A stretch of 34,990 nucleotides of DNA from Methanocella_A sp964548585 (GCA_964548585.1 CAZJRS010000033.1:1-34990); one strand, 5' to 3'. Positions 16,613 through 24,809 are shown, numbered from the stretch's first letter. The notes: a model not told the origin generated them from the letters alone. Numbers and translations are program-made.

Positions 16613-17371
16613 TCAGCCGAACCTGCCTGTAATATAGTCCTCTGTACGCCTGTCCGACGGGTTTTCGAATAATCTTTTCGTGTCATCGTATTCGATCAGA
16701 TCGCCCATCAGGAAAAAGGCGGTCCGGTCGGAGACCCTGGCTGCCTGCTGCATGTTATGGGTGACGATCACTATCGTGTATTTTTCTTTGAGGGCTCTCA
16801 TCAGGTCCTCGATCTTCGCCGTAGCTATCGGGTCAAGCGCAGAGCAGGGTTCATCCATCAGGATCACCTCTGGCTCCACAGCCAGACACCGGGCTATACA
16901 TAAACGCTGCTGCTGGCCGCCTGAGATGCTGAGCGCAGAATCGTGCAGCCGATCTTTCAACTCTTCCCACAGCGCAGCCCGCTGCAGGCTTGTCTCCACT
17001 ATTGTATTCAGCTCGTTTTTCTTCTTTACCCCGTGAATCCTCGGACCATATGCTACATTGTCGTAAATTGACATGGGGAATGGGTTGGGTTTCTGAAACA
17101 CCATGCCTATATCTTTACGGAGTCCGACGACGTCGATTTCCTTCCCGTAGATGTCCGAACCTTTGAATTTCAAGCTGCCTGTCACCTTTACGCCAGGCAC
17201 CAGATCGTTCATGCGGTTCAGGCAGCGCAGGTATGTAGATTTGCCACAGCCCGACGGGCCGATGATGGCCGTAATGCTCTTTTCCGGGATGTCCATACTG
17301 ATATTCTTAAGTGCCTGAGACTTACCATAGTATAGGCAAAGATTTTTAGATTCGATGATCGTGCCTGCCAT
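16613..17371 (-). CDS. pstB: Phosphate ABC transporter ATP-binding protein PstB
   Basis: 252 aa. Walker A GPSGCGKST (38-46), Q-loop near GMVFQKPNPFP, ABC signature SISGGQQQRLCIARCL, Walker B VILMDEPCSALD and the switch His in VTHNMQQA. The C-terminus (DDTKRLFENPSDRRTEDYITGRFG) is PstB-specific. It powers phosphate import by PstCA. Its ATG overlaps the pstA stop by one base (TAATG), showing coupling. This is the only pstB in the window, although there are two sets of PstC/PstA. Confidence 0.97.
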   Translation of the reverse strand: MAGTIIESKNLCLYYGKSQALKNISMDIPEKSITAIIGPSGCGKSTYLRCLNRMNDLVPGVKVTGSLKFKGSDIYGKEIDVVGLRKDIGMVFQKPNPFPMSIYDNVAYGPRIHGVKKKNELNTIVETSLQRAALWEELKDRLHDSALSISGGQQQRLCIARCLAVEPEVILMDEPCSALDPIATAKIEDLMRALKEKYTIVIVTHNMQQAARVSDRTAFFLMGDLIEYDDTKRLFENPSDRRTEDYITGRFG

Positions 17372-18219
17372 TATCTTCTCCCACCGAGTTTTGCGATATA
17401 TCTGTTTGTCATATAGTTACTAAACAATGTGATCGCCAGAATCATGATTACCAGTACTGCTGCTGTGCCGAATGCGTTCTTCATGGAGAGGTTTTCCGTC
17501 GCCAGGGTGAAGATGTGCACGGTCATGGTCCGTACCGGATCAAAGATCGAATCAGGAACTCTGGCCACACTTCCCGCGGTCAGAATCACTGCGGCTGTTT
17601 CCCCGACCGCTCTCCCCATGCCGAGGATAACCCCTGTGATGATACCGGGGATAGCTGTAGGTATGACCACTTTCCGAATGGTCTGTAGCTTACTGGCTCC
17701 CAGCGCCAGGCTGCCGAATTTATACGAGTCTGGCACCACGATGATCGCTTCTTCAGATACGCGTAGGATGATCGGCAGTGCCATCAGCGCCAGGGTTAAA
17801 CCGCCGGCTATCAAGGAGAACCCCATGTTCAGGTAGTATACAAAGAACAGGTACCCGAACAGACCGAACATGATCGAGGGGATCCCGGCAAGGCTGTCTG
17901 CACCAAATCGCACCACTGCTGCCAGACGGTTCTTCCCTGCGTATTCCGCCATGTAAACGGCTGCCGCAACCGCGATCGGAGTTGCAATGGCTATGGCGAT
18001 GAGGGTCATCTCGACCGTAGCCACAATGGTCGGGAAAATGCCTCCTTCCCGTTGCATGTTTCGCGGGTTTTGGGTCAGGAATTCCCAGGTGACCACCGGA
18101 AGCCCTTTTAATAATATATATCCGATAATGACCAGGAGGATCAGCAGCGTCACTATGCCACAACCCCAAAGAATCACCATGCCAATACTGTTGACGACAT
18201 ACCTTTTCTGGAGATGCAT
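17371..18219 (-). CDS. pstA: Phosphate ABC transporter permease PstA
   Basis: 282 aa, six predicted membrane helices, BPD_transp_1 domain. The coupling-loop signature (EEAIIVVPDSYKFGSLALGASKLQTIRKV) contacts PstB. Starts 2 nt after the pstC stop with a GGGAGG/AAGG ribosome binding site in the junction. Pairs with PstC to form the membrane channel. Confidence 0.95.
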   Translation of the reverse strand: MHLQKRYVVNSIGMVILWGCGIVTLLILLVIIGYILLKGLPVVTWEFLTQNPRNMQREGGIFPTIVATVEMTLIAIAIATPIAVAAAVYMAEYAGKNRLAAVVRFGADSLAGIPSIMFGLFGYLFFVYYLNMGFSLIAGGLTLALMALPIILRVSEEAIIVVPDSYKFGSLALGASKLQTIRKVVIPTAIPGIITGVILGMGRAVGETAAVILTAGSVARVPDSIFDPVRTMTVHIFTLATENLSMKNAFGTAAVLVIMILAITLFSNYMTNRYIAKLGGRR

Positions 18220-18221
18220 CC

Positions 18222-19085
18222 TTACATCCTCCCGGCGTTGATCTTCTTCTTATTGGCCAGGTAGATGATCAGGTTCAGGGCCATGATCAGTATCAGTAGC
18301 ACCACGCCGATGGAAAACAGCGCGTCCTGGTGTTCACCTGTCGCATAGGGAAATTCAAGTGCGATAGCGGCTGTCATAGGCCTGACCATGTCCAGTATCG
18401 ACGTGGGTATCAACGTCGAGTTACCACAAACCATCCACACTGCCATTGTCTCGCCTATGGACCGGCCCATCGCCAGCACTGCCCCGGTTACGATCCCGGA
18501 TAGCGCTGCCGGAGTCACGATGCCTGTGATCACCTGCCACCTGGTGGCGCCCAGCGCATGCGAGCCTTCCCGCAATTCTCTGGGCACCGCCCGTAGCGAA
18601 TCCTCCGATACGCTGATGATGGTCGGCAATATCATTATTGCGAGCACTATTCCGCCGGCCAGGATGCTAAAACCATTGCCTCCGAGGTAATCCCGGATCA
18701 AGGGTACTAGCAAAATCAGGCCGAACATGCCATAAATCACCGAAGGGATGGCAGCAAGTGCTTCAATGGCAGGTCTGATCATACTCCTGACACGCGCCGG
18801 AGCTACCTCCGCGATCAGCATGGCGCACCCGATTCCGAGAGGCAGGGCGATGATCAGCGAGAGTATAGTAACGGCAAATGTCCCAATAATCATCGAAAAA
18901 ATACCGTATATGTTATGATCCGGGCTCCACGTAGGGCTGGTGATAAAATTCACCGGCCCTTCTTTCAATATTACCGGGAGTCCTTGTGAAATGATAAATA
19001 CGATAATAAGAAAGATGGTGATGATACAGGAGAGAGCGCACACTAAAAGGCCTGTTTCTACTAATTTATCTGCAGTCTTGTTCAT
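18222..19085 (-). CDS. pstC: Phosphate ABC transporter permease PstC
   Basis: 287 aa with six predicted membrane helices. The coupling loop (SEDSLRAVPRELREGSHALGATRW) is typical of PstC. ATG 19085 has GGTGA 5 nt upstream. It follows the pstS attenuator hairpin and precedes pstA by 2 nt. Confidence 0.95.
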   Translation of the reverse strand: MNKTADKLVETGLLVCALSCIITIFLIIVFIISQGLPVILKEGPVNFITSPTWSPDHNIYGIFSMIIGTFAVTILSLIIALPLGIGCAMLIAEVAPARVRSMIRPAIEALAAIPSVIYGMFGLILLVPLIRDYLGGNGFSILAGGIVLAIMILPTIISVSEDSLRAVPRELREGSHALGATRWQVITGIVTPAALSGIVTGAVLAMGRSIGETMAVWMVCGNSTLIPTSILDMVRPMTAAIALEFPYATGEHQDALFSIGVVLLILIMALNLIIYLANKKKINAGRM

Positions 19086-19112
19086 TCTGTCACCGTTTTA
19101 GTCTGCCTTTCG

Positions 19113-19153
19113 GCAAAAAAATTCTAAGGCGGCGGACTATTCACCGCCGCTTT
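19113..19153 (-). terminator. Hairpin with T-run between pstS and pstC (attenuator)
   Basis: GCGGCGG (19129-19135) and CCGCCGC (19144-19150) form a GC-rich stem that extends by A-T pairs. In the direction of transcription it is followed by TTTTTTT (about 19115-19121). It lies between the binding-protein gene and the permease genes and would let pstS be expressed more than pstCAB. Confidence 0.6.
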
Positions 19154-19168
19154 ACTTCCCCTGTATTA

Positions 19169-20038
19169 TTATACTTTCACGAGTTTGCCAGCTTCAAGGA
19201 AATTCTGTCCCTCGACGCTCAGCGTGTACTCGATGAATGCCTTTGCTACCGGGTCTGTGGTCTCGCCCTTGGTCACGTACAGGAAAGGCCTCTGGATGGT
19301 GTAGGTCTTGTCCTTGATTGTTGTCACTGATGGTGCAATACCATCAACAGTCAGCACCTTGACGGTGTTGTCAAGCGAACCGTAGGAAATGTACCCAATC
19401 GAGTTCTTATCTCCTGCTACCGTCTGGATGATACCACCGGTGCTGCCCTGGGTCACTGCACTCTCGGTGATGTTGACTTTACCCATGACAAGCTCCTGGA
19501 AAGCGGTCCTGGTGCCGGAACCTGCCTCTCTTGTAACGACGGTGATCTTAGCGTCATTACCGCCGACTTCCTTCCAGTTAGTGACATTGCCTGCGAAGAT
19601 GTCCTTGATCTGCTGCTTGGTCAGACCGTTGGCCGCATTAGCATTGTTGACGATTACTGCAATACCATCGTAAGCAATAACGATCTCTTTCAAGCCCGAG
19701 TCCTTCTCGGCCTGGGTCAGTTCTCTGGAGGACATGCCGATGGCTGCGGTTCCATCCTGGGCAGCCTTAACACCTGCGCCAGAGCCGCCACCGGATACCA
19801 TTGCTTCGGCATTCGGGTATTTCACTGAGAAATTCTCAGCCAGTTCCGTTGCAAAGGGCTGTACGGACGTCGAACCGACTACCTTTATTGATCCTGCAAG
19901 TGCCGGTACTGGGGTTGCTGTGGGGCCAGTCACTGTGGGGGTTGCTGTCGGAGTCGGAGTCGTGCACCCGAGCACAAGTACGCTTGTGGCGATGAGTGCT
20001 AAGGTTAGTAGTGTAATCAGTATCTTTTTGCTATACAT
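19169..20038 (-). CDS. pstS: Phosphate-binding lipoprotein PstS
   Basis: 289 aa from ATG 20038. Signal peptide with lipobox VLVLGC (Cys25), then a Thr/Pro-rich linker (TPTPTATPTVTGPTATPVP) as membrane tether. Binding-site motifs: KVVGSTSVQPFA, SGGGSGAGVKA, IGMSSREL and TREAGSGTRTAF, all typical of phosphate-binding proteins. A GTG four codons upstream (20050) overlaps the AGGTGA ribosome binding site, so ATG 20038 is preferred. TATA-like GGTTATATTT at 20081-20090 and a 19-bp conserved motif at 20103-20121 lie upstream. First gene of pstSCAB-phoU. Confidence 0.95.
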   Translation of the reverse strand: MYSKKILITLLTLALIATSVLVLGCTTPTPTATPTVTGPTATPVPALAGSIKVVGSTSVQPFATELAENFSVKYPNAEAMVSGGGSGAGVKAAQDGTAAIGMSSRELTQAEKDSGLKEIVIAYDGIAVIVNNANAANGLTKQQIKDIFAGNVTNWKEVGGNDAKITVVTREAGSGTRTAFQELVMGKVNITESAVTQGSTGGIIQTVAGDKNSIGYISYGSLDNTVKVLTVDGIAPSVTTIKDKTYTIQRPFLYVTKGETTDPVAKAFIEYTLSVEGQNFLEAGKLVKV

Positions 20039-20102
20039 TTGCTTGTTCACCTTTAGGAATCATCACGGCTATGCGATGTTAAATATAACCTATGTATGCC
20101 CA

Positions 20103-20121
20103 ATAGTAATATATAGAATAT
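20103..20121. promoter_or_regulatory. Candidate Pho-regulon site upstream of pstS
   Basis: ATAGTAATATATAGAATAT, 12 bp upstream of the pstS TATA box. It matches the copy at 20479-20497 at 18 of 19 positions. The location suggests an activator site or distal operator; AbrB-PhoU encoded at 20745-21758 is the natural candidate to bind it (inference). Confidence 0.45.
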
Positions 20122-20261
20122 ATATGAAAGTGCGAAAAACGGCTTAATTTGTCGTATAAAGGGTATTACTGCAAGTATTCTACGTTCTCTGCTATATATT
20201 TGCATACGGTATCAATGTCACCGTAGAAACCGCGAAAAGTATTGTTAAAATAGTGGGGGGC

Positions 20262-20429
20262 TTAAGCCCTTATCTTATTCTCAATCGAGCGCAGTGGCCT
20301 TAGGTGGCAATCGATCTCGCCCCTGCGGCACTGGTACCAAAAGATGCAGTCCATACACGGGCTTTCTGCGGAAAGCACAAGAGGGCTCTGAATCTTCTCG
20401 TTCTTTACTATGGCGTTCATTTTTTCCAT
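20262..20429 (-). CDS. 55-aa four-cysteine small protein in the pho locus
   Basis: A short frame from ATG 20429 to TAA at 20262. The centre is PCMDCIFWYQCRRGEIDC, a CX2CX5CX6C set suited to one zinc or iron-sulfur site (Cys25, 28, 34, 41). The rest is basic and hydrophilic, without signal or membrane segment. Support for reality: a TATA-like CTATATAC (20453-20460) about 27 nt before the ATG predicts a leaderless mRNA, and the 19-bp motif shared with pstS lies 19 bp upstream of that TATA. ATG four codons in is a second possible start. No family recognised; a small regulator or adaptor of the phosphate response is a guess. Confidence 0.6.
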   Translation of the reverse strand: MEKMNAIVKNEKIQSPLVLSAESPCMDCIFWYQCRRGEIDCHLRPLRSIENKIRA

Positions 20430-20478
20430 ATTCACACATCGATGCCAGACGTGTATATAGTTTTACGCAGTAAACTAT

Positions 20479-20497
20479 ATAGTAATATTTAGAATAT
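20479..20497. promoter_or_regulatory. Candidate Pho-regulon site upstream of the 55-aa gene
   Basis: ATAGTAATATTTAGAATAT, one mismatch from the pstS copy, in the same orientation and 19 bp upstream of a TATA box. A partial copy (TATAGAATA, 21827-21835, within ACTATATATAGAATA at 21821-21835) lies upstream of the AbrB-PhoU gene. Confidence 0.45.
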
Positions 20498-20500
20498 GCC

Positions 20501-20743
20501 GCTGAAAAAGCGACCACTGACAAAGCGGTAGCGCTGACAAAGCGGTAGCGCTGACAAAGCGGTAGCGCTGACAAAGCGGTAGCGCTGANNNNNNNNNNNN
20601 NNNNNNNNNNNNNNNNNNNNNNNNNNNNNNNNNNNNNNNNNNNNNNNNNNNNNNNNNNNNNNNNNNNNNNNNNNNNNNNNNNNNNNNNGTAGCGCTGACA
20701 AAGCGGTAGCGCTGACAAAGCGGTAGCGCTGACAAAGCGGTAG
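20501..20743. repeat. 17-bp tandem repeat array interrupted by an assembly gap
   Basis: Unit CTGACAAAGCGGTAGCG. Four perfect units (20517-20584) follow a degenerate one (20502-20516); after the N run two more perfect units (20695-20728) and a partial one (20729-20743) follow. The array ends 1 nt before the stop codon of the AbrB-PhoU gene. Each unit can form CGCT-GACAA-AGCG, a four-pair hairpin, and unit junctions hold the palindrome AGCGCT. True copy number is unknown. Frames through it are periodic and not genes. Confidence 0.9.
20589..20688. other. Assembly gap, 100 N
   Basis: Exactly 100 N inside the 17-bp array; repeat units flank both sides, so the array itself broke the assembly. Confidence 0.99.
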
Positions 20744-20744
20744 T

Positions 20745-21758
20745 CTACTTATGGTTAGTCGTTACTGCCGAGTTGATCGCGATCTCGGAAATGTTGCAGC
20801 CGTAGTCGCATATTCGGTCAATACTGTCCAGTATGAGCCCCAGAGGCAGCGAAACATCTGAGTTCAGCTTTAGCACGGCCTCATCTAACTTACGCAGTTT
20901 TTCGATGGTCTCATCTCTCATGGTCCACGTAGAGTTAGCCTGGTTGATGTTCTTTTTAAACATGGCATCGACGGCACTCTCTACGATCTTCATAGATCGC
21001 CTGTTGGCATCCTCGATCTCGGCAACGATATCTTCCGGAATGCTCTTGTCGCCTATCTGCATGACCATGTGGCAGATCTTGGTCGAGTGGTCGCCTATGC
21101 GTTCCAGCGGGGATGCACAGAGCCTCATATCCAGGTGCTCTTCCATTGACATCTCAAATTTATCCGCTATCGAGATGTCACGCATGACCATGCGGAACTG
21201 CTTGGATACCAGCAGGAATAACTTATCCACCTCTCCATCTCTGTCTGCCACATCCTGGGCCAGGTCGAAATCCTTCTCCTTTAACGCGGTGATTGCGTTT
21301 TCCTGCATTGAGCTGATGATCATATACATGCGCTTGATACTTTTCTTCACCGAGAGCTCTGCCGGGTTCAGGATGTCCTGTAGCACGATCTTGTCCGAGG
21401 TCTCCTCGATGATCTCGGGCCCGATGAGCATGTTGACTGTCCTGCGCACTGTATCCCGTTGCTTAGCAAGTATTTTACTGGAACGAAGCTCTATAGAATT
21501 AAAACCGCCTATATACGCGCCGATAATCTCTCGGATCAGATTGTCGCCATCTTTTCCATCGATAAAGATCGTCTTAGACTGGTGCACTTCCGGGGCGTTC
21601 TTCGTCCGAATGGCCAGGGAGCCGTCCGTCTGGGGGATCAGGCTGACCTCGTCCCCACCTTTTAGGTTTACCTTATTCGCCCATGACTTGGGAAGCGACA
21701 CGATAAGCGTGGTACCTCCGGTGATCTGCACTTTTCGTGTTTCCATATTCTCTCTCAT
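20745..21758 (-). CDS. AbrB-PhoU fusion, archaeal phosphate uptake regulator
   Basis: 337 aa. An N-terminal AbrB/SpoVT-type swapped-hairpin DNA-binding domain (METRKVQITGGTTLIVSLPKSWA and GDEVSLIPQTDGSLAI, residues 5-50) is followed by a PhoU-like helical region (about 110-330) with metal-ligand patterns such as DVADRDGEVDKLF and CASPLERIGDHSTKICH. This architecture is common in archaea and is regarded as a DNA-binding phosphate regulator. Start 21758 is an ATG; Met5 (21746) is an alternative. The region upstream is rich in TATATA words and carries a partial copy of the motif found at pstS, so it may regulate itself. The 17-bp array starts at its stop codon. Confidence 0.9.
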   Translation of the reverse strand: MRENMETRKVQITGGTTLIVSLPKSWANKVNLKGGDEVSLIPQTDGSLAIRTKNAPEVHQSKTIFIDGKDGDNLIREIIGAYIGGFNSIELRSSKILAKQRDTVRRTVNMLIGPEIIEETSDKIVLQDILNPAELSVKKSIKRMYMIISSMQENAITALKEKDFDLAQDVADRDGEVDKLFLLVSKQFRMVMRDISIADKFEMSMEEHLDMRLCASPLERIGDHSTKICHMVMQIGDKSIPEDIVAEIEDANRRSMKIVESAVDAMFKKNINQANSTWTMRDETIEKLRKLDEAVLKLNSDVSLPLGLILDSIDRICDYGCNISEIAINSAVTTNHK

Positions 21759-21903
21759 AGTACATCAGTCGCCTGCCCATATCTATATGCAATCTACGTA
21801 GGATATATAGTCATATATAAACTATATATAGAATAAATACTTTTGCGGGAAAGCTGATCGCCTATGCCCAAATTTGTAAAAAATAGATATTTTTAAGATT
21901 GTT

Positions 21904-22317
21904 TTATAGGGCATATAGTAGAATGTTTAGATTATTAGCCACAACGAAAGCGTACATGCCGCCGACAATCAAGTATGGGCAGTAAGCCATGAAGCCGTTG
22001 TCCTTAAGGATGTATGCCGATCCGATCACTATGCCCAGAATGGCGATCTTTAATGCGGCAAAGGCGACCGTATTGTTTACTATCGCCTGCATCAAGGGGT
22101 TCCCTTCGCTCATACTGATTTCACCATTTTCTGTCGTGATTGTACCCATTGAGAGGGCGATCGATGTGGTCATAAAGTCTCCCATGAGCAATACGGCGCA
22201 GATGAGCATACCTATCAGATGCCACCTGGAAAGGCCACGAATACCGTTAATAATTCCAGTATTTCCCCTCTGGTAAGATATCGAAGAATGATTGGGATTG
22301 TAACTCAATTCGGACAC
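21904..22317 (-). CDS. Small membrane protein, DUF5658-like (copy 1)
   Basis: 137 aa from a GTG start. Three or four membrane helices: the first carries LLMGDFMTTSIALS, then a loop with SEGNPL, and AALKIAILGIVIGSAYIL. The pattern D-x-x-(S/T)-T in helix 1, E-x-N in the loop and (A)xK in helix 2 fits the DUF5658 group of unknown function; I make that assignment from memory of the pattern. It is clearly a paralog of the protein at 22683-23201. Own transcription unit with an AT-rich upstream region. Confidence 0.7.
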   Translation of the reverse strand: MSELSYNPNHSSISYQRGNTGIINGIRGLSRWHLIGMLICAVLLMGDFMTTSIALSMGTITTENGEISMSEGNPLMQAIVNNTVAFAALKIAILGIVIGSAYILKDNGFMAYCPYLIVGGMYAFVVANNLNILLYAL

Positions 22318-22682
22318 ACTCGCTTGAATTAAATCAATAGTCTATAGGGTCATATATATTGTATATATGCATTGCTTATATAATTTTTTCATATTTTCAC
22401 TTAAACTTTTGAAATTTGATATTATTACCTTTAATTTGGCATAATATCGATTTATTTTACAATTAAAAGAGGTACAGAGAATTATTAATAATTTTTGTAC
22501 TTTTTATGAAATTAAATGTTCAGAATTAGTTTGTTTAAATTTGGATTGGGTATTAAAACCAAATAATAATTGCAAAAGCGTTTATACGCGTTTGAAAATA
22601 CTTGTAAACATAGTGTCCAGGTGTAATCCGATCATCCCTGGCGCTTAAATGACGCACAAAATAGTTGCCAATTATATTTCAT
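22318..22682. other. AT-rich intergenic stretch without a gene
   Basis: 365 bp, strongly AT-rich. It holds TATA-like words (22350-22367) that can serve the GTG start at 22317. GTGTAATCCGATCATCCCTGGC at 22621-22642 resembles a sequence at 3559-3581. No coding frame or further structure seen. Confidence 0.6.
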
Positions 22683-23201
22683 TTACCTTTTTGAAAACCG
22701 GGTATAATTAGTAAGGATCTCGTTTTCGTATTCGATCCTGACGACTTTCTTTGCCCGGTGGTCGTGCTGATCATTGATCACACGGATGATCGAGAATACG
22801 ATACCCGATAATAAAAAGGCAAACAAACCGAAGATGCTGAACTGGAGTGCGTTCATCGAGTATACGTTGATACTGTTACCGCTCAGCGCGGCGGAAAAGT
22901 TCGAAGTAGTGACAAATACGCCAACACAAATGAGGCCACCTGCGATGAAGATGTACAGCATTTTTAGTTCTGGTATATACCACTGGATAATATATGCCGA
23001 GACTGCAAAACCGATGGTGATGGCAACTTTGGCTGCGATAAAGCTCAGCAGGCCGCTATCTGTGTATACGGAGCGGTAGAATTCGTTGGACTCTTTTTCA
23101 AATCCGGTGTTCTGCGTGGCAATAACCGTGGAAAAGGTGTCCATGACGCCTAGGGTGAATATGACTAGAAGCAGCAATATGAAGCATATATTTACTTTCA
23201 A
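22683..23201 (-). CDS. Four-helix membrane protein, DUF5658-like (copy 2)
   Basis: 172 aa. Helix 1 holds LGVMDTFSTVIATQN, the loop holds KESNEF, and helix 2 reads IAAKVAITIGFAVSAYII, which aligns with AALKIAILGIVIGSAYIL of the 21904 gene. Two more helices and a basic cytoplasmic tail (HDHRAKKVVRIEYENE) follow. Lies 42 nt after the stop of the pilin-like gene at 23244, same strand, so it may be cotranscribed with it. Function unknown. Confidence 0.7.
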   Translation of the reverse strand: MKVNICFILLLLVIFTLGVMDTFSTVIATQNTGFEKESNEFYRSVYTDSGLLSFIAAKVAITIGFAVSAYIIQWYIPELKMLYIFIAGGLICVGVFVTTSNFSAALSGNSINVYSMNALQFSIFGLFAFLLSGIVFSIIRVINDQHDHRAKKVVRIEYENEILTNYTRFSKR

Positions 23202-23243
23202 GTCCTCTACCTACCATCTTTACAACGTCAGAATCTCAACTGT

Positions 23244-24653
23244 TCAGTGTGTATTATCAATTCGTATTTGAACGGGTCCGAATGTACTACTTGTACTATC
23301 TGACAGTCTTGTAATTGTCAAATAGGCCTGAAATATAGTAACTACCCCATCTTCAGCATTATATGTATGAGTGACAGTCCCCATTGTAGTGTCGCTATGA
23401 GTGTCTCCGAAATTCCAATAGTATGCGGTAGGTGATCCGCTACTCTTATCGGTAAACGTAACGACAAGTGAGTTAGCACCATTAACCGGGTTAGCTATAA
23501 AATTTGCAGTCAAGGCGGGCAAAGGATTGTATATAATCTCATCTTGTAAATTGCCACATGTGGCGGTAATGCTTCCGCTTCCCGAAAGAACCGTTACCGG
23601 GACTGAGGGTGCGCCATTCATCTCAATGACATATCCGCAATTCAATATCATTGTAGCCGGGTCAGTCGTGAGGTATACTTTATCATCGTGATCAAGAGGG
23701 TCCGTACCGATCGGATCACCTTCTGCATTCGACACGCTAACCTGAATTATATTTGCATTTTGACTATCCCTGACTAAATTAATGTGTGCCGGCGGGTTAT
23801 AGTTTTTATCCGCAGGTATAATTATATTATATGATTTATCTATTAAATTGTTATTATCAGTTACTGTTAATGAGATATGATACTCTTCGTTTGTATGCAA
23901 GAAGTAATTTAAATTTTTACCAAATTTTTCATCATTATATCCATTGTCAGACGGATTAGTTATCGTCCATTTATACTCTTTTATAACACCATCTGAAGTA
24001 CTGTCCGTTCCATCGAGATACAGGTAATTACGTTTAACTCCCGAACCAAGATCCTGGGTTTGTACGGTGCTCTTCACACTGGCAATGGGGTGTTTGACAG
24101 TCCGGTTAAATATGTTGATATACGATGTCATTATCTCGATCTGTATGTTATCGGTTACCAGCAGTTTGGTCCCAGCGGTAAACGAATCCGGTTCGCCTGC
24201 ATCGGGATAGTAATAAACTCTTAGTACCACTGTCGAAGAAGCCGGTATATCATACCTATTGTTAACGATGTTATAATCCACCGTTTCTGCCGGTGGAACA
24301 TTGTTCTCTTTGATTACTCTGTAATGGCTAGCGTATTTATTGCCGACGATTATGCCAAAGATCCGCGATGAATCAGTATTCATGTTCTGTACTGTGATAT
24401 CCAGTTTTTTAATTACGTCCGGATTATTGACTGGATCATCCGGGTCATCCTGGGTCGTTGTCTCAATATTGGTGATAATCAGATTTTCATTCTTAACTGC
24501 ATCGATATGTGCCTGTCTATCCGCACTCTGTTTCTGGGCTTCAGAAACGATGAGCGCAAGGCTTGCGGCAGCTATCACCGTGATCAAAATCAACATCATC
24601 GCGCCAATTATGACGGATACTCCTCGTTCATCGCCGCGTAAATCCTTGTGCAC
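23244..24653 (-). CDS. Pilin-like surface protein with PKD domain
   Basis: 469 aa. The N-terminus DERGVSVIIGAMMLILITVI is a prepilin-type signal: charged leader, then a 20-residue hydrophobic helix beginning right after the cleavage region, as in archaeal type IV pilins. The body is beta-rich. Residues about 195-290 (LDGTDSTSDGVIKEYKWTI ... ISLTVTD) look like a first PKD-type fold, and about 380-465 is a clear PKD domain (VTFTDKSSGSPTAYYWNFGD). A GTG start is used. Expected to be cut by a PibD/EppA-like peptidase and assembled at the surface; no peptidase gene is in the window. Divergent from the FlaH-like gene, near the TadA/TadC genes. Confidence 0.85.
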   Translation of the reverse strand: MHKDLRGDERGVSVIIGAMMLILITVIAAASLALIVSEAQKQSADRQAHIDAVKNENLIITNIETTTQDDPDDPVNNPDVIKKLDITVQNMNTDSSRIFGIIVGNKYASHYRVIKENNVPPAETVDYNIVNNRYDIPASSTVVLRVYYYPDAGEPDSFTAGTKLLVTDNIQIEIMTSYINIFNRTVKHPIASVKSTVQTQDLGSGVKRNYLYLDGTDSTSDGVIKEYKWTITNPSDNGYNDEKFGKNLNYFLHTNEEYHISLTVTDNNNLIDKSYNIIIPADKNYNPPAHINLVRDSQNANIIQVSVSNAEGDPIGTDPLDHDDKVYLTTDPATMILNCGYVIEMNGAPSVPVTVLSGSGSITATCGNLQDEIIYNPLPALTANFIANPVNGANSLVVTFTDKSSGSPTAYYWNFGDTHSDTTMGTVTHTYNAEDGVVTIFQAYLTITRLSDSTSSTFGPVQIRIDNTH

Positions 24654-24787
24654 ATTACTTACTCTACAAGAATTTGCTTTACTAACTTATGGAATTATAA
24701 TCTATAGGTATCCATAGTGTATATAGATCAAAAACTCTTGATTTTTATTACTTATTGCCGTACCTGGCATGCGTTTTTGTCTTTATC

Positions 24788-24809
24788 TCCGCTTCTGATC
24801 TGAAGCGGA
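24788..24809. repeat. Perfect 8-bp inverted repeat upstream of the pilin-like gene
   Basis: TCCGCTTC (24788-24795) and GAAGCGGA (24802-24809) around TGATCT. It stands out as a GC-rich island in AT-rich intergenic DNA between divergent genes. Operator or RNA hairpin; undecided. Confidence 0.45.

Noticed and set aside
20281..20735. Protein-coding frames reading through the array (repeated ALPLCQRYRFVSAT)
   Set aside because: They are periodic translations of the 17-bp repeat and cross the N gap; no start signal or family match.
20501..20743. CRISPR array
   Set aside because: The 17-bp units follow each other without spacers; this is a simple tandem repeat.
20833..21801. Long plus-strand frame opposite the AbrB-PhoU gene
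   Set aside because: A shadow of the minus-strand gene: Ser/Met/Ile-rich translation without any recognisable domain, while the minus strand gives clear AbrB and PhoU motifs.
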